A DNA stretch of 58,342 nt from Waterburya agarophytonicola KI4 (GCF_020640915.1 NZ_JADWDC010000027.1:1-58342), one strand, 5' to 3'; shown: positions 17,103-27,310, counted from the first letter of the stretch. The notes: generated by a model from the letters alone, not told the origin. Numbers and translations are program-made.

Positions 17103-18782
17103 TTACTTTTCTAGATCTAAAAGCGATCGCAATATAGCACTAACTGACTCTTGTGCTTTAGCTAATGGTTGTTGTTTGTTTAAGAAAACACGGGCGCAAT
17201 TTCGCCCAGGCATTCCCGATATCGAACCCCCAGGATGAGTCCCCGCACCAGTCAGGTAGAGGTTTTTAATCGGGGTAGTGTAATTTGCTATTTCAGGAAG
17301 AGGACGTAAAAAGATCATTTGATCTAAAGTCATATCTAGATGGTAGTAATTACCTTTATAAGAACCCAATCTTTCCCCTAATTCAGCGGGACTTTCTACA
17401 CGACGAGCGATGACTGAATCTTTGATGTTAGGTGCGTAGTCGGCTAATTTATTCATCACATTATCAGCAACCTGGTTTTTAAGTTCGTCAGTCCAACCAG
17501 TGCCGTATAAACCCGTTCCTTCTTTTCCTGCGATTTGATAGGGTGCAAAGAATTCAATCCAAAGAGTATGTTTTCCTTCTGGTGCGAGGGTAGGATCGAG
17601 TACGGAGGGAATATCGAGATATATCGAAGGATTAGCATCGGGAATTTGCCCCATTGTTGCTAAAGAGTGGGCTTGTTCTACATGGGCGGTAGAATCGGCG
17701 ATTAACACTGTACCGATTAAATTTTCTTCATCGTCGCGATCGTAAGCTGTAAAACGGGGTGCTTCAGATAAGGCACAATCAATTTTTAGAATTGTTTCGT
17801 TGTTGTTAGTAATACGACGATCTACCTTTTCTCGCAAGTTAGGATTTATCGCATCTTCAGCTACTAATTGCAAAAATAACCTGCGGACATCAATATTAGA
17901 AATAACGGCTCGATTGGCTCGATATTCTGCCCCTCCTGCCACTTTTACCCCAACGGCGCGATTGTCTTCCACAATTACTTCTTTAACCATTTGTTCGGTT
18001 AAAATTTTGCCTCCTTTGGCAGTCACTAATTTGACTAGTGCTTGGGTTAACGCCCCCGTACCTCCTTTCGGACGAGCCATTCCAGGATGATGGCGCATGG
18101 CTAACATCATCAATCCTGCGGTAATGCCTTTTTGGGATGGAGGCGCGCCAATTTCTGCTGCTAACCTGGCTAAAGGTGCTTTAACTAGTTCCGTATCAAA
18201 ATACTCGTTGAGCAAGTCTTCTGGGGCAGTAATCATTGTGCGGATAAAGTTTAATGCTTTATCTTTAGAACCTGCGATCGCCAGAGCATCTAAGATATTA
18301 TCTTTTTTATATCCTTGGGCAATACCCAACACCGATTGAGGAGGAGCGTTGAAAAAAGGCGCGATCGCGCTCATTAGTTTTGACCAATAGCCAATAAACT
18401 CGACGTACTTGTCGGCATCTCTTGCGCTATAACGGGCGATCGCATTGTGGGTTTTTTCTAAAGATTTGTGAGCTAAAAAGTATTTACCATCGGGATGAGG
18501 ACAAAAAGTATGAGGATCGCAAGCCAGATATTCTAAACCGTATTTTTGTAGTTGCAGCTCTTCAATAATCGGGCCCAAGAAAATAAATTCATGGTCGATC
18601 GCACAAAGGTTAAATTTGAAGCCTGGGGCTTCTTCTGGGATAGCTTCTTCTGTGGTAGCTGCACCCCCAGGAACGGGGCGTTTTTCCAATAATAAAACGC
18701 TATAGCCAGCATTAAGTAGATATGCAGCACAGACTAATCCATTATGACCAGCACCAATGACGATCGCATCATACGCTTCCAT
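17103..18782 (-). CDS. crtO: Beta-carotene ketolase CrtO
   Basis: The 559-residue FAD protein closely matches cyanobacterial CrtO, which adds a keto group to beta-carotene to give echinenone. It has the N-terminal AIVIGAGHNGLVCAAYLLNA and VPGGAATTEEAIPE, then CAIDHEFIFLGPI, AEIGAPPSQKG, HHPGMARPKGGTGALTQALV and the C-terminal LTGAGTHPGGSISGMPGRN. These are specific to CrtO within the phytoene-desaturase-like family. Echinenone is also a ligand of the orange carotenoid protein, which is not encoded here. The gene lies 108 bp downstream of the ictB-like gene on the same strand and may be its own unit. Confidence 0.93.
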   Translation of the reverse strand: MEAYDAIVIGAGHNGLVCAAYLLNAGYSVLLLEKRPVPGGAATTEEAIPEEAPGFKFNLCAIDHEFIFLGPIIEELQLQKYGLEYLACDPHTFCPHPDGKYFLAHKSLEKTHNAIARYSARDADKYVEFIGYWSKLMSAIAPFFNAPPQSVLGIAQGYKKDNILDALAIAGSKDKALNFIRTMITAPEDLLNEYFDTELVKAPLARLAAEIGAPPSQKGITAGLMMLAMRHHPGMARPKGGTGALTQALVKLVTAKGGKILTEQMVKEVIVEDNRAVGVKVAGGAEYRANRAVISNIDVRRLFLQLVAEDAINPNLREKVDRRITNNNETILKIDCALSEAPRFTAYDRDDEENLIGTVLIADSTAHVEQAHSLATMGQIPDANPSIYLDIPSVLDPTLAPEGKHTLWIEFFAPYQIAGKEGTGLYGTGWTDELKNQVADNVMNKLADYAPNIKDSVIARRVESPAELGERLGSYKGNYYHLDMTLDQMIFLRPLPEIANYTTPIKNLYLTGAGTHPGGSISGMPGRNCARVFLNKQQPLAKAQESVSAILRSLLDLEK

Positions 18783-18890
18783 TAAATTGATGATTCCTTC
18801 TTTAAAATTTGAGCTATCTGGATAATTATCCCAAAAATTCGCTCCCTAAGTAAATTTACTTGAAATTTACCTGCTGTTACGACCAGTTGT

Positions 18891-20276
18891 TTAATAATAA
18901 TTGGAGTTGCGATCGAGTTTAATATTGTCATAAAAGCTAGCGACAATTGCCAGCATTAACCACCAAATAGTATTAATTTGGGGACGATACCACACAGTAT
19001 CGACAAAGCCATGAAAACCCAAACTTGCAGTTGCTGCGATCGCAGCAATTAAATAAAACCCTCTTTTGTTTCGACTTTGACGCAAGCGGGTAAGTTGTCT
19101 GACTCCATGATTGATAGTGACGGCAATCAACCATAAAAAACAGCCAAAGCCAATGTATCCCATCTCGACAATGTGTTCTAGATAGACAGAATAGGCACTT
19201 AAAGCAGGATAGCGCGAATTCATATAGCGGGGATAGATTTGATTAAAAGCATCGTTTCCTGGTCCAATTCCAATTAAGGGATAGTCCTCAATAATTTTAA
19301 AACAGGCTTCCCAGACGTTGATGCGAAAGTTATTGCTGCTGTCTTCTCTTCCTGCAAAAATGCTTAATAGCCTAATCCGCAGAGGTTCGACTGAAATAAA
19401 GGCGACAATAAATAATCCGCCCAAACTACCAAACACTAAAGGTAACAACCATATCTGCCAAAAACGAGGTAAATATTTTTGCCACCAGAAATAACAGAGT
19501 AATAGCAATACTCCGATTAATACTGCCATCGCCAACCAGGCACCGCGACTATCGGTAAAATACAAGCAAGCAGAATTCATCATCACCATAACTGCTGCTA
19601 GGGTTTTTTGAATCCAACCGCGCCAGATAAATATCGCTGCAAAGCTTAAAGCGATCGCAGGTAAAAGATATCCTCCCAATAAATTAGGATTGCCCAAATA
19701 GCTATAAACCCTCGTATCGTTGGCTAAAGGCGAATTGGGATCGTTCCAGGTAGCAAGTTGCTGTACCCCAAAAAACTCTTGACGTACCCCATAAGCACTG
19801 ACAACTAAAGCAGTTAATAAAAAGCTGGTAATAATCCAGTTACAGAGCCTGGGCGACCGCAATATTTGAGCAGCTAAGGCAAATAAAATTAAATATAAAG
19901 TTAAAGTTACCCAACCATTTAAAGCTGCTGATTTGACGGGAGAAAAAGCAGTAGCAACAGTCGCTACGCACCAATACAAAAAAATCAAAATATGAACTGG
20001 TGTAATGACTGCTTTTTCCGCAGTGGAAACATTGTTCAGAATCCAGAATGCAGCAACAGCAATTAACAAAACACCAATCAAAGAAGTCGAGACAAAGGGG
20101 GCGAGTAAAAAAACCAAACTAATCAAACAAGCGGCGATCGCCTCAGACCATTGTAATAGCCAACTTCCCTGTCGCCAATTCGATAACCAACCAACCAAAC
20201 GATAAAGATAACTACCCTTTTGCCACTGAAGTATTTGTGGCTTTGAGAGCATAATAGTTGACCAAGCGGTTTTCAT
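18891..20276 (-). CDS. ictB: IctB-like O-antigen ligase/bicarbonate-associated membrane protein
   Basis: The 461-residue polytopic membrane protein has about ten hydrophobic spans. The Wzy/O-antigen-ligase core appears in SYLGNPNLLGGYLLPAIALS, YFTDSRGAWLAM and the large loop with NVWEACFKIIEDYPLIGIGP and YSVYLEHIVEMGYIGF. This arrangement is typical of cyanobacterial IctB. IctB was first linked to inorganic carbon accumulation, but direct bicarbonate transport is disputed and a glycan-ligase role is possible. The ATG at 20276 was used; an internal ATG at 20252 is also possible. Confidence 0.8.
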   Translation of the reverse strand: MKTAWSTIMLSKPQILQWQKGSYLYRLVGWLSNWRQGSWLLQWSEAIAACLISLVFLLAPFVSTSLIGVLLIAVAAFWILNNVSTAEKAVITPVHILIFLYWCVATVATAFSPVKSAALNGWVTLTLYLILFALAAQILRSPRLCNWIITSFLLTALVVSAYGVRQEFFGVQQLATWNDPNSPLANDTRVYSYLGNPNLLGGYLLPAIALSFAAIFIWRGWIQKTLAAVMVMMNSACLYFTDSRGAWLAMAVLIGVLLLLCYFWWQKYLPRFWQIWLLPLVFGSLGGLFIVAFISVEPLRIRLLSIFAGREDSSNNFRINVWEACFKIIEDYPLIGIGPGNDAFNQIYPRYMNSRYPALSAYSVYLEHIVEMGYIGFGCFLWLIAVTINHGVRQLTRLRQSRNKRGFYLIAAIAATASLGFHGFVDTVWYRPQINTIWWLMLAIVASFYDNIKLDRNSNYY

Positions 20277-20351
20277 TAATAGGACGAGTAGATGCTGAAT
20301 TAAACATCCTTATCCTAAACTAATTATTTATCGATCGCGAATCATTAATTA

Positions 20352-21890
20352 TTAACTTTCATGCTCTATTTGCGCTTTAGAAAATTGCAATACATAGCGG
20401 TAACTAGAATTAATAGATCCTTGCACTACTACTTGACCTTGGTGCAATTCAGTTAGATGACAACAGAACAATAAGCCTAAAAGATCGCGGGGAACTTTGT
20501 TGGCATTTTTGTCGATAGTATATTCATCATTGATGGTCATCATCAAAGCTGAAGAAGTGAGAATCTGATGATTGTCGAGCGCAATATCGCTCATTCCAGC
20601 ATTGAAGCCATTGCTTTCTAAAGGTGGAATAGAGTATTTTTTCAAAGCTTTGGCGATCGCTTTAGATTGGGCATTCGCTTCCCCAAAACCTTCTCCCAAC
20701 CAAGGATGAGAGATTCCCACCGCAATATTTAAAGCTTTATGTCTGCGGGAAACATGAACTTTAACTTCTCCTCCAGGTTCCGACACTTCTATGATGCTAG
20801 TCATTAAATAATAAAGAGCTTGTCGTACTTTTTCTTTATCTAAAGACCAAATACGATTTCCTGGTTCGACAGAAAGGTTCAATTCTTGCTGCTTTTGTTT
20901 TGCACCTTCGAGTAAACTATTAATTACCTGCTGACACAGCATTTCAATATCTACTGTACCTGCATTAATTTCCGAATTCTGCTCGTTCAAAATGCCTAAA
21001 TTAACAATCTCATCCACCAAAGAAATCAAGTTTTGACCGCTATCGTGAATAATTTCGAGGTATTCTCTTTGTTTGATGGTTAAAGGGCCATAAACTTCTC
21101 GATGCAAGACGCTGGCCATACCAATGACCGAAGTTAGGGGAGTTCTTAATTCTTGGGTCAACTGGGATAGTAATTTGATTTTAATCGGACTAGATCGATC
21201 CTTCGCTTCAGTAGTCATAGTTTCAGTAGCTAATTGATTGCTAGAAGAAACGCGATCGTCTAAATTAAGCAGCGAGTCATGTACTTTTTTCCATTGAGGT
21301 CGATCTAACTCCACTTGAGATACATCTTGTTTGGTTTTAATCAAACGATCTCGTTCAAACTCTCCCAAACACCAACGAGCTAACAAAGCCAAATACTCCG
21401 TATCTCTCTCGCTAAAATTTCTTTCCTTCCAATCCATCACTTCCAAAGTACCAATACAAAGACCATTAGAAGCAATCAGAGGAACTCCTAAATAAGCTTT
21501 GATGCCACAATGTTGAGTCAAAATGCTATTGGCAAAAACAGCATTGCTTAAAGTATTATCTATTACTAGAGGTTGCTGACTATCGACAACATAAGTGCTA
21601 AAAGATTCCCTCAGAGATATTTTTCTTTGAGCAGCTATTTGATTCATCAAACCCGTTGTTGACAGACCAACAGTTGACTTAAACCAAAGTTCTTGTTCCA
21701 CCACTAGACCTAAAATACAAATTGGCGCGCCAGAAAAAGTTGCAGCTTTTTGCGTTGCTTCCTCAAAAATTGGCACGGCTTCAGACACTAGCAAACCTAA
21801 TTTACTGAGAGTTTCTAGTTTCAACTGCTCTCTAGCAGAAGAAGTTAGATTGTCTAAACGGCAGAAAAGTTGGTTTTTTGGTTTAGTCAT
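20352..21890 (-). CDS. GAF-domain protein with degenerate histidine-kinase core
   Basis: About 512 residues. Residues 20-180 form a GAF domain (APICILGLVVEQELWFKSTVGL, YLGVPLIASNGLCIGTLEVMD). A HisKA-like dimerisation helix follows, with LTQELRTPLTSVIGMA. In true kinases this reads SHELRTPL; here the phosphoacceptor His is Gln. The ATPase-like region (GGEVKVHVSRRHKALNIAVGIS) lacks recognisable N, G1 (DxGxG) and G2 boxes. It is therefore probably a pseudo-kinase or scaffold. The ATG at 21890 was chosen; a GTG at 21935 in the same frame is possible. It lies 75 bp upstream of the ictB-like gene on the same strand. Confidence 0.75.
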   Translation of the reverse strand: MTKPKNQLFCRLDNLTSSAREQLKLETLSKLGLLVSEAVPIFEEATQKAATFSGAPICILGLVVEQELWFKSTVGLSTTGLMNQIAAQRKISLRESFSTYVVDSQQPLVIDNTLSNAVFANSILTQHCGIKAYLGVPLIASNGLCIGTLEVMDWKERNFSERDTEYLALLARWCLGEFERDRLIKTKQDVSQVELDRPQWKKVHDSLLNLDDRVSSSNQLATETMTTEAKDRSSPIKIKLLSQLTQELRTPLTSVIGMASVLHREVYGPLTIKQREYLEIIHDSGQNLISLVDEIVNLGILNEQNSEINAGTVDIEMLCQQVINSLLEGAKQKQQELNLSVEPGNRIWSLDKEKVRQALYYLMTSIIEVSEPGGEVKVHVSRRHKALNIAVGISHPWLGEGFGEANAQSKAIAKALKKYSIPPLESNGFNAGMSDIALDNHQILTSSALMMTINDEYTIDKNANKVPRDLLGLLFCCHLTELHQGQVVVQGSINSSYRYVLQFSKAQIEHES

Positions 21891-22245
21891 ATTGGTGACT
21901 TGTGACCCTAAATTTACTGCTTGCACTGGTATCACTGGATTTTAATAAGAGTTATTGTATGGGGCTGGAATAAATATCCTGTTTTAACAACTCAATCGAG
22001 AGTTAAACCAAGGATTCAGCCAAAAATTTGTCAGAAAATTTTTTCTAATTAACTAGCCAAAAATTTGGATATTTGTTGGCGAGCTAGTTCTAAAGTTCCC
22101 CAAAAGCTCTACGAACGAACATTTTAAGCAGAGATTCACAAAATAACGATGTTTAAGCCACAAAATAACCTTTATTAAACAGGAAAGAGTCTAAGTAAAG
22201 TAAAATTTTTCTGCGAGCGCAGAAAATTACTTCCCCAAGCAATTC
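21891..22245. other. Spacer between gun4 and the GAF protein gene
   Basis: A 355-bp AT-rich region. Near its right end lies a palindrome, TTTTCTGCG (22207-22215) and CGCAGAAAA (22218-22226), followed on the minus strand by a short T-rich tract. That fits a terminator for gun4, whose stop is at 22246. The rest probably holds the promoter of the GAF protein gene. No coding frame was seen. Confidence 0.5.
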
Positions 22246-22935
22246 TTAGTCTTTCTTCCAAGCAGGATGGGCAAAAATTGCGTCAATAGTTCTAACACCG
22301 CGGAGTTGGTTGGATAAAGGTAAATGACCTTCAGGTGCGCTGGTATCCCAAGTAAATTCTTTCGGATAGCGAGTCCAGGTGTTACCAGATTTCCAGTTTA
22401 TTTTTGACCACAATTTCGCAAAATCTTTGCCAACAGAGAGCCAAATTTTTCTTTGAATCGAAAATCCAAATTTTCCCTCCGAGTACATTAACCATAATTT
22501 ATCTAGAGTACGCAAATCTGCAACAGGAAAACTCTCTATTTCGGTAAAATAAACCCAGTTTCTTTCTACTGCCGCTGTACCAGCCAATTCGCACAATTTC
22601 TGTAAAGTCATTACGTCAGCACTCTGAAAATCTGACTGCGCTAATAACTTCTGTAGGGGGCTGTAGTCAATACCGCGATCTGATTTTAAAGGTACTATAC
22701 CATCGGGGAAATTATGCTGCAAAAAGTTCTCGACTTGAGGAGCTTTATTTGCATATAAGGCTTGATATGCTTTTCCCAAAGCTAAATTGCTAGATTCTTT
22801 ATCTACCGAAACCATCCAATCCATCAGAACATCTAGACCAGTTTCACCTTCTTTTAACAACTGAGAAACAGACTCTAACTGTTTTTTTTCTGGCTCTGAA
22901 TATATTTGGTGCTTTAAACCGCTAGTGTTTTTCAT
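22246..22935 (-). CDS. gun4: Gun4, magnesium-chelatase activator
   Basis: The 229-residue protein matches cyanobacterial Gun4, which binds protoporphyrin IX and Mg-protoporphyrin and stimulates the ChlH subunit of Mg chelatase. The N-terminal helical bundle (residues 1-85) is followed by the Gun4 core: SDRGIDYSPLQKLL, DVMTLQKLCELAG, WVYFTEIESFPVADLRTLD, FGFSIQRKIWLSVGKDF and TWTRYPKEFTWDTSAPEGHL, then LSNQLRGVRTIDAIFAHPAW. The length and two-domain form match the structurally studied Synechocystis protein, so it is true Gun4 and not one of the many Gun4-domain kinases. Confidence 0.93.
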   Translation of the reverse strand: MKNTSGLKHQIYSEPEKKQLESVSQLLKEGETGLDVLMDWMVSVDKESSNLALGKAYQALYANKAPQVENFLQHNFPDGIVPLKSDRGIDYSPLQKLLAQSDFQSADVMTLQKLCELAGTAAVERNWVYFTEIESFPVADLRTLDKLWLMYSEGKFGFSIQRKIWLSVGKDFAKLWSKINWKSGNTWTRYPKEFTWDTSAPEGHLPLSNQLRGVRTIDAIFAHPAWKKD

Positions 22936-23146
22936 ACAAATTTTTTCTGACCACGATTAGCCTACCGCTATTAGAAACTGAAGGAATGTAGACCATGCTT
23001 AGTAACAATTGCCTGACTATTTTATGAGTGTATGTACTCAGTCCTTACTTAAGCAAATATTATCATGGTTTGGTTGAGATCTAAGTTAAAGTTACTGCAA
23101 AAATATCCATCTCTATCTATAAAGTTACGGCGGACTAAATCGTAAT

Positions 23147-23860
23147 TCAAACTTTTTCATATCCTTGTTGGTAAGCAAAGCGTACTAGCTGGGTACGATT
23201 GTTTAAGTTGAGTTTATTTAAAATATTACTGAGATGAGTCTGAACGGTACGAGGACTGATAAATAAACGCTCGCTAATTTGTTTGTTAGTGAATCCTTGA
23301 ATAGTTTCCCAAAAAACTCTTTCTTCTGCGGGGGTCAAAGGAAGTGGTTTGGGGGAAGACTCATTTTTTTCTGTTTGGGGTGGTGCAATAATTTGCTTGG
23401 AGCTTGAATTATGATGAATATTTGCTAAAACATTCGGAGGTTGAGAACTGACTAACTGTTCGATTAAATGTACGATTTCTGCATGTACTCGACGAGAACG
23501 TTCGATCAAAGCTTCGATATTTGCCAGTAATTCTTTCATTTCAAAAGGTTTAGATAGGTAACTATCTGCACCTATAGTGTGTCCTTGAATGCGATCGTTT
23601 AAATCATTTTTGGCAGAGAGAAAAATAAACGGAATTAATTTTCCCGATGGCTGCGATCGCAATTGGCGACAAAATTCAAAACCATCCATTTCTGGCATGG
23701 ACACATCAGACACAATAATATCTGGCACGTCTTGATTAAACTGAATTAAAGCAGATTTAGCCGAGCCGACAGAAACTACTTGATATCCTTTTTGCTCCAG
23801 AGAATTTTGCAAAACTTTACGTAATAGAGGATCGTCATCGACTATTAATATTTTTTTCAT
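23147..23860 (-). CDS. NarL/LuxR-type response regulator (Ycf29/Rre1-like)
   Basis: The 237-residue protein begins with a receiver domain: KKILIVDDDPLLRKVL with the acidic pocket, DIIVSDVSMPEMDGFEF with the phospho-acceptor Asp, and DSYLSKPFEM with the conserved Lys. A linker of about 50 residues precedes a LuxR-type helix-turn-helix (LTPAEERVFWETIQGFTNKQ, then SPRTVQTHLSNILNKLNL, ending in RTQLVRFAYQQG). The overall form resembles cyanobacterial and plastid Ycf29/Rre1 regulators. The ATG at 23860 places the start right at the receiver domain; an upstream frame to 23914 adds only a hydrophobic stretch. No partner kinase is adjacent. Confidence 0.85.
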   Translation of the reverse strand: MKKILIVDDDPLLRKVLQNSLEQKGYQVVSVGSAKSALIQFNQDVPDIIVSDVSMPEMDGFEFCRQLRSQPSGKLIPFIFLSAKNDLNDRIQGHTIGADSYLSKPFEMKELLANIEALIERSRRVHAEIVHLIEQLVSSQPPNVLANIHHNSSSKQIIAPPQTEKNESSPKPLPLTPAEERVFWETIQGFTNKQISERLFISPRTVQTHLSNILNKLNLNNRTQLVRFAYQQGYEKV

Positions 23861-24096
23861 TTTTTCTTTTGATATTATTAAAAGCGACAAAAATATATTA
23901 AATATTGTGGTCAATTATTAACTAGTTATTTTCTTTATACTCTAGTCTCTCATCTAAATTCCGATCGCCCTTTAAGATAACTTCTGTATTTTAAAGTTAT
24001 TCATCAAAGAAAACAAAATAGATAATTTTGTTACTGCCAAGTCAACGCCATTTAATTGTACTGTAGCTATATTTAGTTTTTCTCGAACAAAGTTTT

Positions 24097-25521
24097 ATGT
24101 ACGAAAAATTGACTCCTCCTACTATTGGCTCAAAAATTGTGTTTCAAGATGGAAAGCCAAATGTTCCTGACGATCCGATTATCCCTTTTATTCGTGGAGA
24201 CGGTACTGGAGTAGATATTTGGCCAGCTACCGAAACTGTCATTGATGCTGCAGTAAAAACCGCCTATAGCGGAAAGCGCAAGATTAACTGGTTCAAAGTT
24301 TATGCAGGGGATGAAGCCTGCGATGAATATGGTACTTATCAATACCTACCTCAAGATACCCTCGATGCAATCGAGGAATATGGAGTCGCCATCAAAGGGC
24401 CTTTAACTACCCCAGTAGGGGGCGGAATTCGCTCGCTGAACGTTGCTCTGCGTCAATTGTTTCAGCTTTATGCCTGTGTTCGTCCTTGTCGTTATTACCA
24501 AGGTACTCCTTCTCCCCATAGATACCCTGAAAAACTCGATGTTATTGTCTATCGCGAAAATACAGAAGATATTTATCTGGGGATTGAATGGAAGCAAGGA
24601 GATGAAATTGGGAGAAAGTTAATCGATCTGCTCAATCAAGACTTGATCCCCAATACTCCCGAACATGGCAACAAACAAATTCCCCTAGATTCGGGCATTG
24701 GCATTAAGCCGATTAGTAAAACTGGTTCGCAACGTTTGGTCAGAAAAGCGATCCAACACGCCTTGACACTTCCTCCCGCCAAACAACAGGTTACTTTGGT
24801 ACATAAAGGCAATATTATGAAGTATACCGAGGGGGCTTTCCGCGATTGGGGCTATGAATTAGCTACTACAGAATTTCGCGGTGAGTGTATTACCGAGCGA
24901 GAATCTTGGATCTTGAGTAATAAAGAAGCAAATGGCGAACTGACCGTAGAAGATAATGCTCGCCAAATCGATCCTGGCTACGATTCTCTGACTCCTGAAA
25001 AGCAAGAGAAAATCTGTCAAGAAGTTAAAAATGTCTTAGACAATATTTGGGATACCCACGGCGATGAAAAATGGAAGACTAAAATTATGGTCAACGATCG
25101 CATTGCCGATAGTATTTTTCAACAAATTCAAACTCGCCCCGATGAATATTCGATTCTTGCTACCATGAATCTTAATGGTGATTATCTTTCTGATGCTGCT
25201 GCTGCCATTGTAGGTGGTCTAGGGATGAGTCCTGGAGCGAATATTGGAGACAACTGCGCTATTTTTGAAGCAACTCACGGTACGGCACCCAAACACGCAG
25301 GGCTAGATCGAATCAATCCTGGATCGGTTATCCTTTCTGGGGTAATGATGTTAGAGTTTATGGGGTGGCAAGAAGCTGCGGATTTAATTCAAACTGGCTT
25401 GGCAAAGGCGATCGCTAATGGCGAAGTTACCTACGATCTGGCTCGGTTAATGAATCCTCCTGTAGATCCTCCCCTAAAATGTTCTGAGTTTGCCCAGGCA
25501 ATTATTAAATACTTTGCCTAA
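24097..25521 (+). CDS. icd: NADP-dependent isocitrate dehydrogenase
   Basis: The 474-residue enzyme oxidises isocitrate to 2-oxoglutarate, the carbon skeleton for nitrogen assimilation in cyanobacteria. It has [35 protein letters not shown] (substrate Ser/Asn/Arg region), [35 protein letters not shown] and [11 protein letters not shown]. It contains the cyanobacterial insert [15 protein letters not shown]. Length matches cyanobacterial Icd (about 475), longer than the E. coli enzyme. Confidence 0.96.
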   Translation: MYEKLTPPTIGSKIVFQDGKPNVPDDPIIPFIRGDGTGVDIWPATETVIDAAVKTAYSGKRKINWFKVYAGDEACDEYGTYQYLPQDTLDAIEEYGVAIKGPLTTPVGGGIRSLNVALRQLFQLYACVRPCRYYQGTPSPHRYPEKLDVIVYRENTEDIYLGIEWKQGDEIGRKLIDLLNQDLIPNTPEHGNKQIPLDSGIGIKPISKTGSQRLVRKAIQHALTLPPAKQQVTLVHKGNIMKYTEGAFRDWGYELATTEFRGECITERESWILSNKEANGELTVEDNARQIDPGYDSLTPEKQEKICQEVKNVLDNIWDTHGDEKWKTKIMVNDRIADSIFQQIQTRPDEYSILATMNLNGDYLSDAAAAIVGGLGMSPGANIGDNCAIFEATHGTAPKHAGLDRINPGSVILSGVMMLEFMGWQEAADLIQTGLAKAIANGEVTYDLARLMNPPVDPPLKCSEFAQAIIKYFA

Positions 25522-25592
25522 TTAGTAAGTAATAACATCGTTTAGTAGCTAGAATGTTGTTGTATTGATTACAGAGCAATTTTGCTTTAAGC

Positions 25593-25703
25593 TTACAGAC
25601 TTAGCCCAGGGGGTGTTTTATTAAAAATCCTTTGATATAGTCTTGTATATCGATTATTAACAATGTTATCAATTACTTGTTTGAATAGTTGATAATTTTC
25701 CAT
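25593..25703 (-). CDS. Possible 36-residue small protein
   Basis: A minus-strand frame starts at ATG 25701-25703 and reads MENYQLFKQVIDNIVNNRYT, then RLYQRIFNKT and a short PPGLSL tail. It is basic and probably helical. No ribosome site or known family is seen, and it lies in the spacer between icd and the Ser/Thr kinase gene. It could be chance. Confidence 0.22.
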   Translation of the reverse strand: MENYQLFKQVIDNIVNNRYTRLYQRIFNKTPPGLSL

Positions 25704-25741
25704 ATTTTTGCTCTGTTTATTTTATTCAATTCTCGAACCTT

Positions 25742-27310
25742 ATGTCTGATGAGCTAATAGGAGGACGCTACCGAGTTAAAGAATGTCTGAGAACCACAGG
25801 CTTTTGCGAAACTTATGTAGCATGGGATACTCATCTTCCCAAAAATCCCGACCATCCACTCTGTGTGGTCAAAAAACTACAACCTCAATCCAATGAAGAT
25901 TTTGTTCTGGATACTGCCAGAAGACTGTTTGATAATGAAGCCAAAGTTCTTTATAAATTAAACGATCATCCACAAATTCCTCGTCTATTAGCTCACTTGG
26001 AGGTTGAGGAAGAATTTTATTTGGTTCAAGAATATATTGAGGGTAAAGATTTAAGTCATGCAGAAATCGTACCAGGGAAACGCTGGCATGAATCTCAGGT
26101 ACGAGAATTTCTGATTGAAGTATTGGAAATTTTGGCATTTGTGCATCAAAACAATGTCATTCACCGCGATATTAAGCCTTCCAACTTGATGCGTCGAGAT
26201 TCTGATGGCAAGATCTTTTTAATCGACTTTGGTGCGGTTAAGGAAATCACCAATATGACCCTTACAGAAGGACAAGGAAACGTCTTGACAGTGGCTATTG
26301 GTACTCCTGGCTATATGGCGAGCGAACAACAGAGGGGAGATCCCAGGTTTAATAGTGATGTCTATGCTTTGGGGGTTACTGCTGTTCAGGCTATTACGGG
26401 GTTTCATCCCGATCAACTGCCCCGCGATCGCGATACAGGAGAAATCAAATGGCGCGATCGCGCTCCAGAATGTAGTGAGGAACTAGCCCGTATTCTGGAT
26501 AAAATGGTGCGCAATGATTTTTTGCAGCGATATAAAAATGCTAACGAAGCTTTAGAAGATATTCGCATCCCCAAACCTACACCTTTTCCTCCTACACCCC
26601 CCGTACCTCCTACACCTTTTCCTCCTACACCGCCCATACCTCCTAAGAGTTCGGGAACTAAAAGACTGCTATTGTTTGTCGTGTTGCCTTTGAGTATGGG
26701 ACTATTATTTCTTGCCCCTAAAATCTGGAAGTCTTTACAAGCTCTCAAATATTATAACGAAGGGAATGCTTTAATCAAAGATGGCGAATACGAACAGGCA
26801 ATCGATAGCTTTGATAAAGCGATCGCTAATCGCAGTAATTTTGCTCAAGCATGGACAAATAAAGGCTATGCCCAAGGCAAATTAGGCAGTCATCTAGAGA
26901 AGTTTTCTTCTTGCGTTCAAGCCACTGATGTCGATCCCGACTTCTCTGGGGCGTGGAATTGTCGAGGATTGGCAAGATACGATCTCAAGCAGTACGAACG
27001 GGCATTACAAGAATACAATCAGGCGATCGCAGTAGAGCCTGATTACTATAATGGTTGGTTAAATAAGGGAGAGGTATTACTAAAATTAGGTCGTCCTAGA
27101 GAAGCGATCGACGCGACTAGACAAGTATTAAAAGTAAAGCCTGACTTTTATTTAGCATGGACTCAATTATGTCGGGCTTTATACGATCTCGAACAATATC
27201 AGGATGCAAAGGCGCACTGCGAAGAATCTCTGAAGTTAAATCCAGACTATCCACCAACTCAAACTCTCTTAGAAAAAGTAGAGCAGAGATTGGAACAATC
27301 AAATAGTTAG
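25742..27310 (+). CDS. Membrane Ser/Thr protein kinase with TPR repeats
   Basis: The 522-residue protein has four parts. Residues 10-280 are a Hanks-type kinase: CVVKKLQ (ATP Lys), HRDIKPSNLMRR (catalytic loop), FLIDFGAVKEI (DFG) and GTPGYMASEQQRGDPRFNSD (activation segment). The glycine loop is degenerate (GGRYRVKECLRTTGFCETYV), as is common in cyanobacterial SpkB-like kinases. Residues 282-306 are a proline-rich linker. Residues 312-332 are a membrane span (LLLFVVLPLSMGLLFLA). The rest is about five tetratricopeptide repeats. The TPRs would lie outside the cytoplasmic membrane face carrying the kinase. Substrates are unknown. Confidence 0.9.
   Translation: MSDELIGGRYRVKECLRTTGFCETYVAWDTHLPKNPDHPLCVVKKLQPQSNEDFVLDTARRLFDNEAKVLYKLNDHPQIPRLLAHLEVEEEFYLVQEYIEGKDLSHAEIVPGKRWHESQVREFLIEVLEILAFVHQNNVIHRDIKPSNLMRRDSDGKIFLIDFGAVKEITNMTLTEGQGNVLTVAIGTPGYMASEQQRGDPRFNSDVYALGVTAVQAITGFHPDQLPRDRDTGEIKWRDRAPECSEELARILDKMVRNDFLQRYKNANEALEDIRIPKPTPFPPTPPVPPTPFPPTPPIPPKSSGTKRLLLFVVLPLSMGLLFLAPKIWKSLQALKYYNEGNALIKDGEYEQAIDSFDKAIANRSNFAQAWTNKGYAQGKLGSHLEKFSSCVQATDVDPDFSGAWNCRGLARYDLKQYERALQEYNQAIAVEPDYYNGWLNKGEVLLKLGRPREAIDATRQVLKVKPDFYLAWTQLCRALYDLEQYQDAKAHCEESLKLNPDYPPTQTLLEKVEQRLEQSNS

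Noticed and set aside
20352-23860. GAF pseudo-kinase, gun4 and NarL-type regulator as one new signalling operon
   Set aside because: All are on the minus strand, but spacers of 211-355 bp and a terminator-like palindrome after gun4 argue for separate transcription units.
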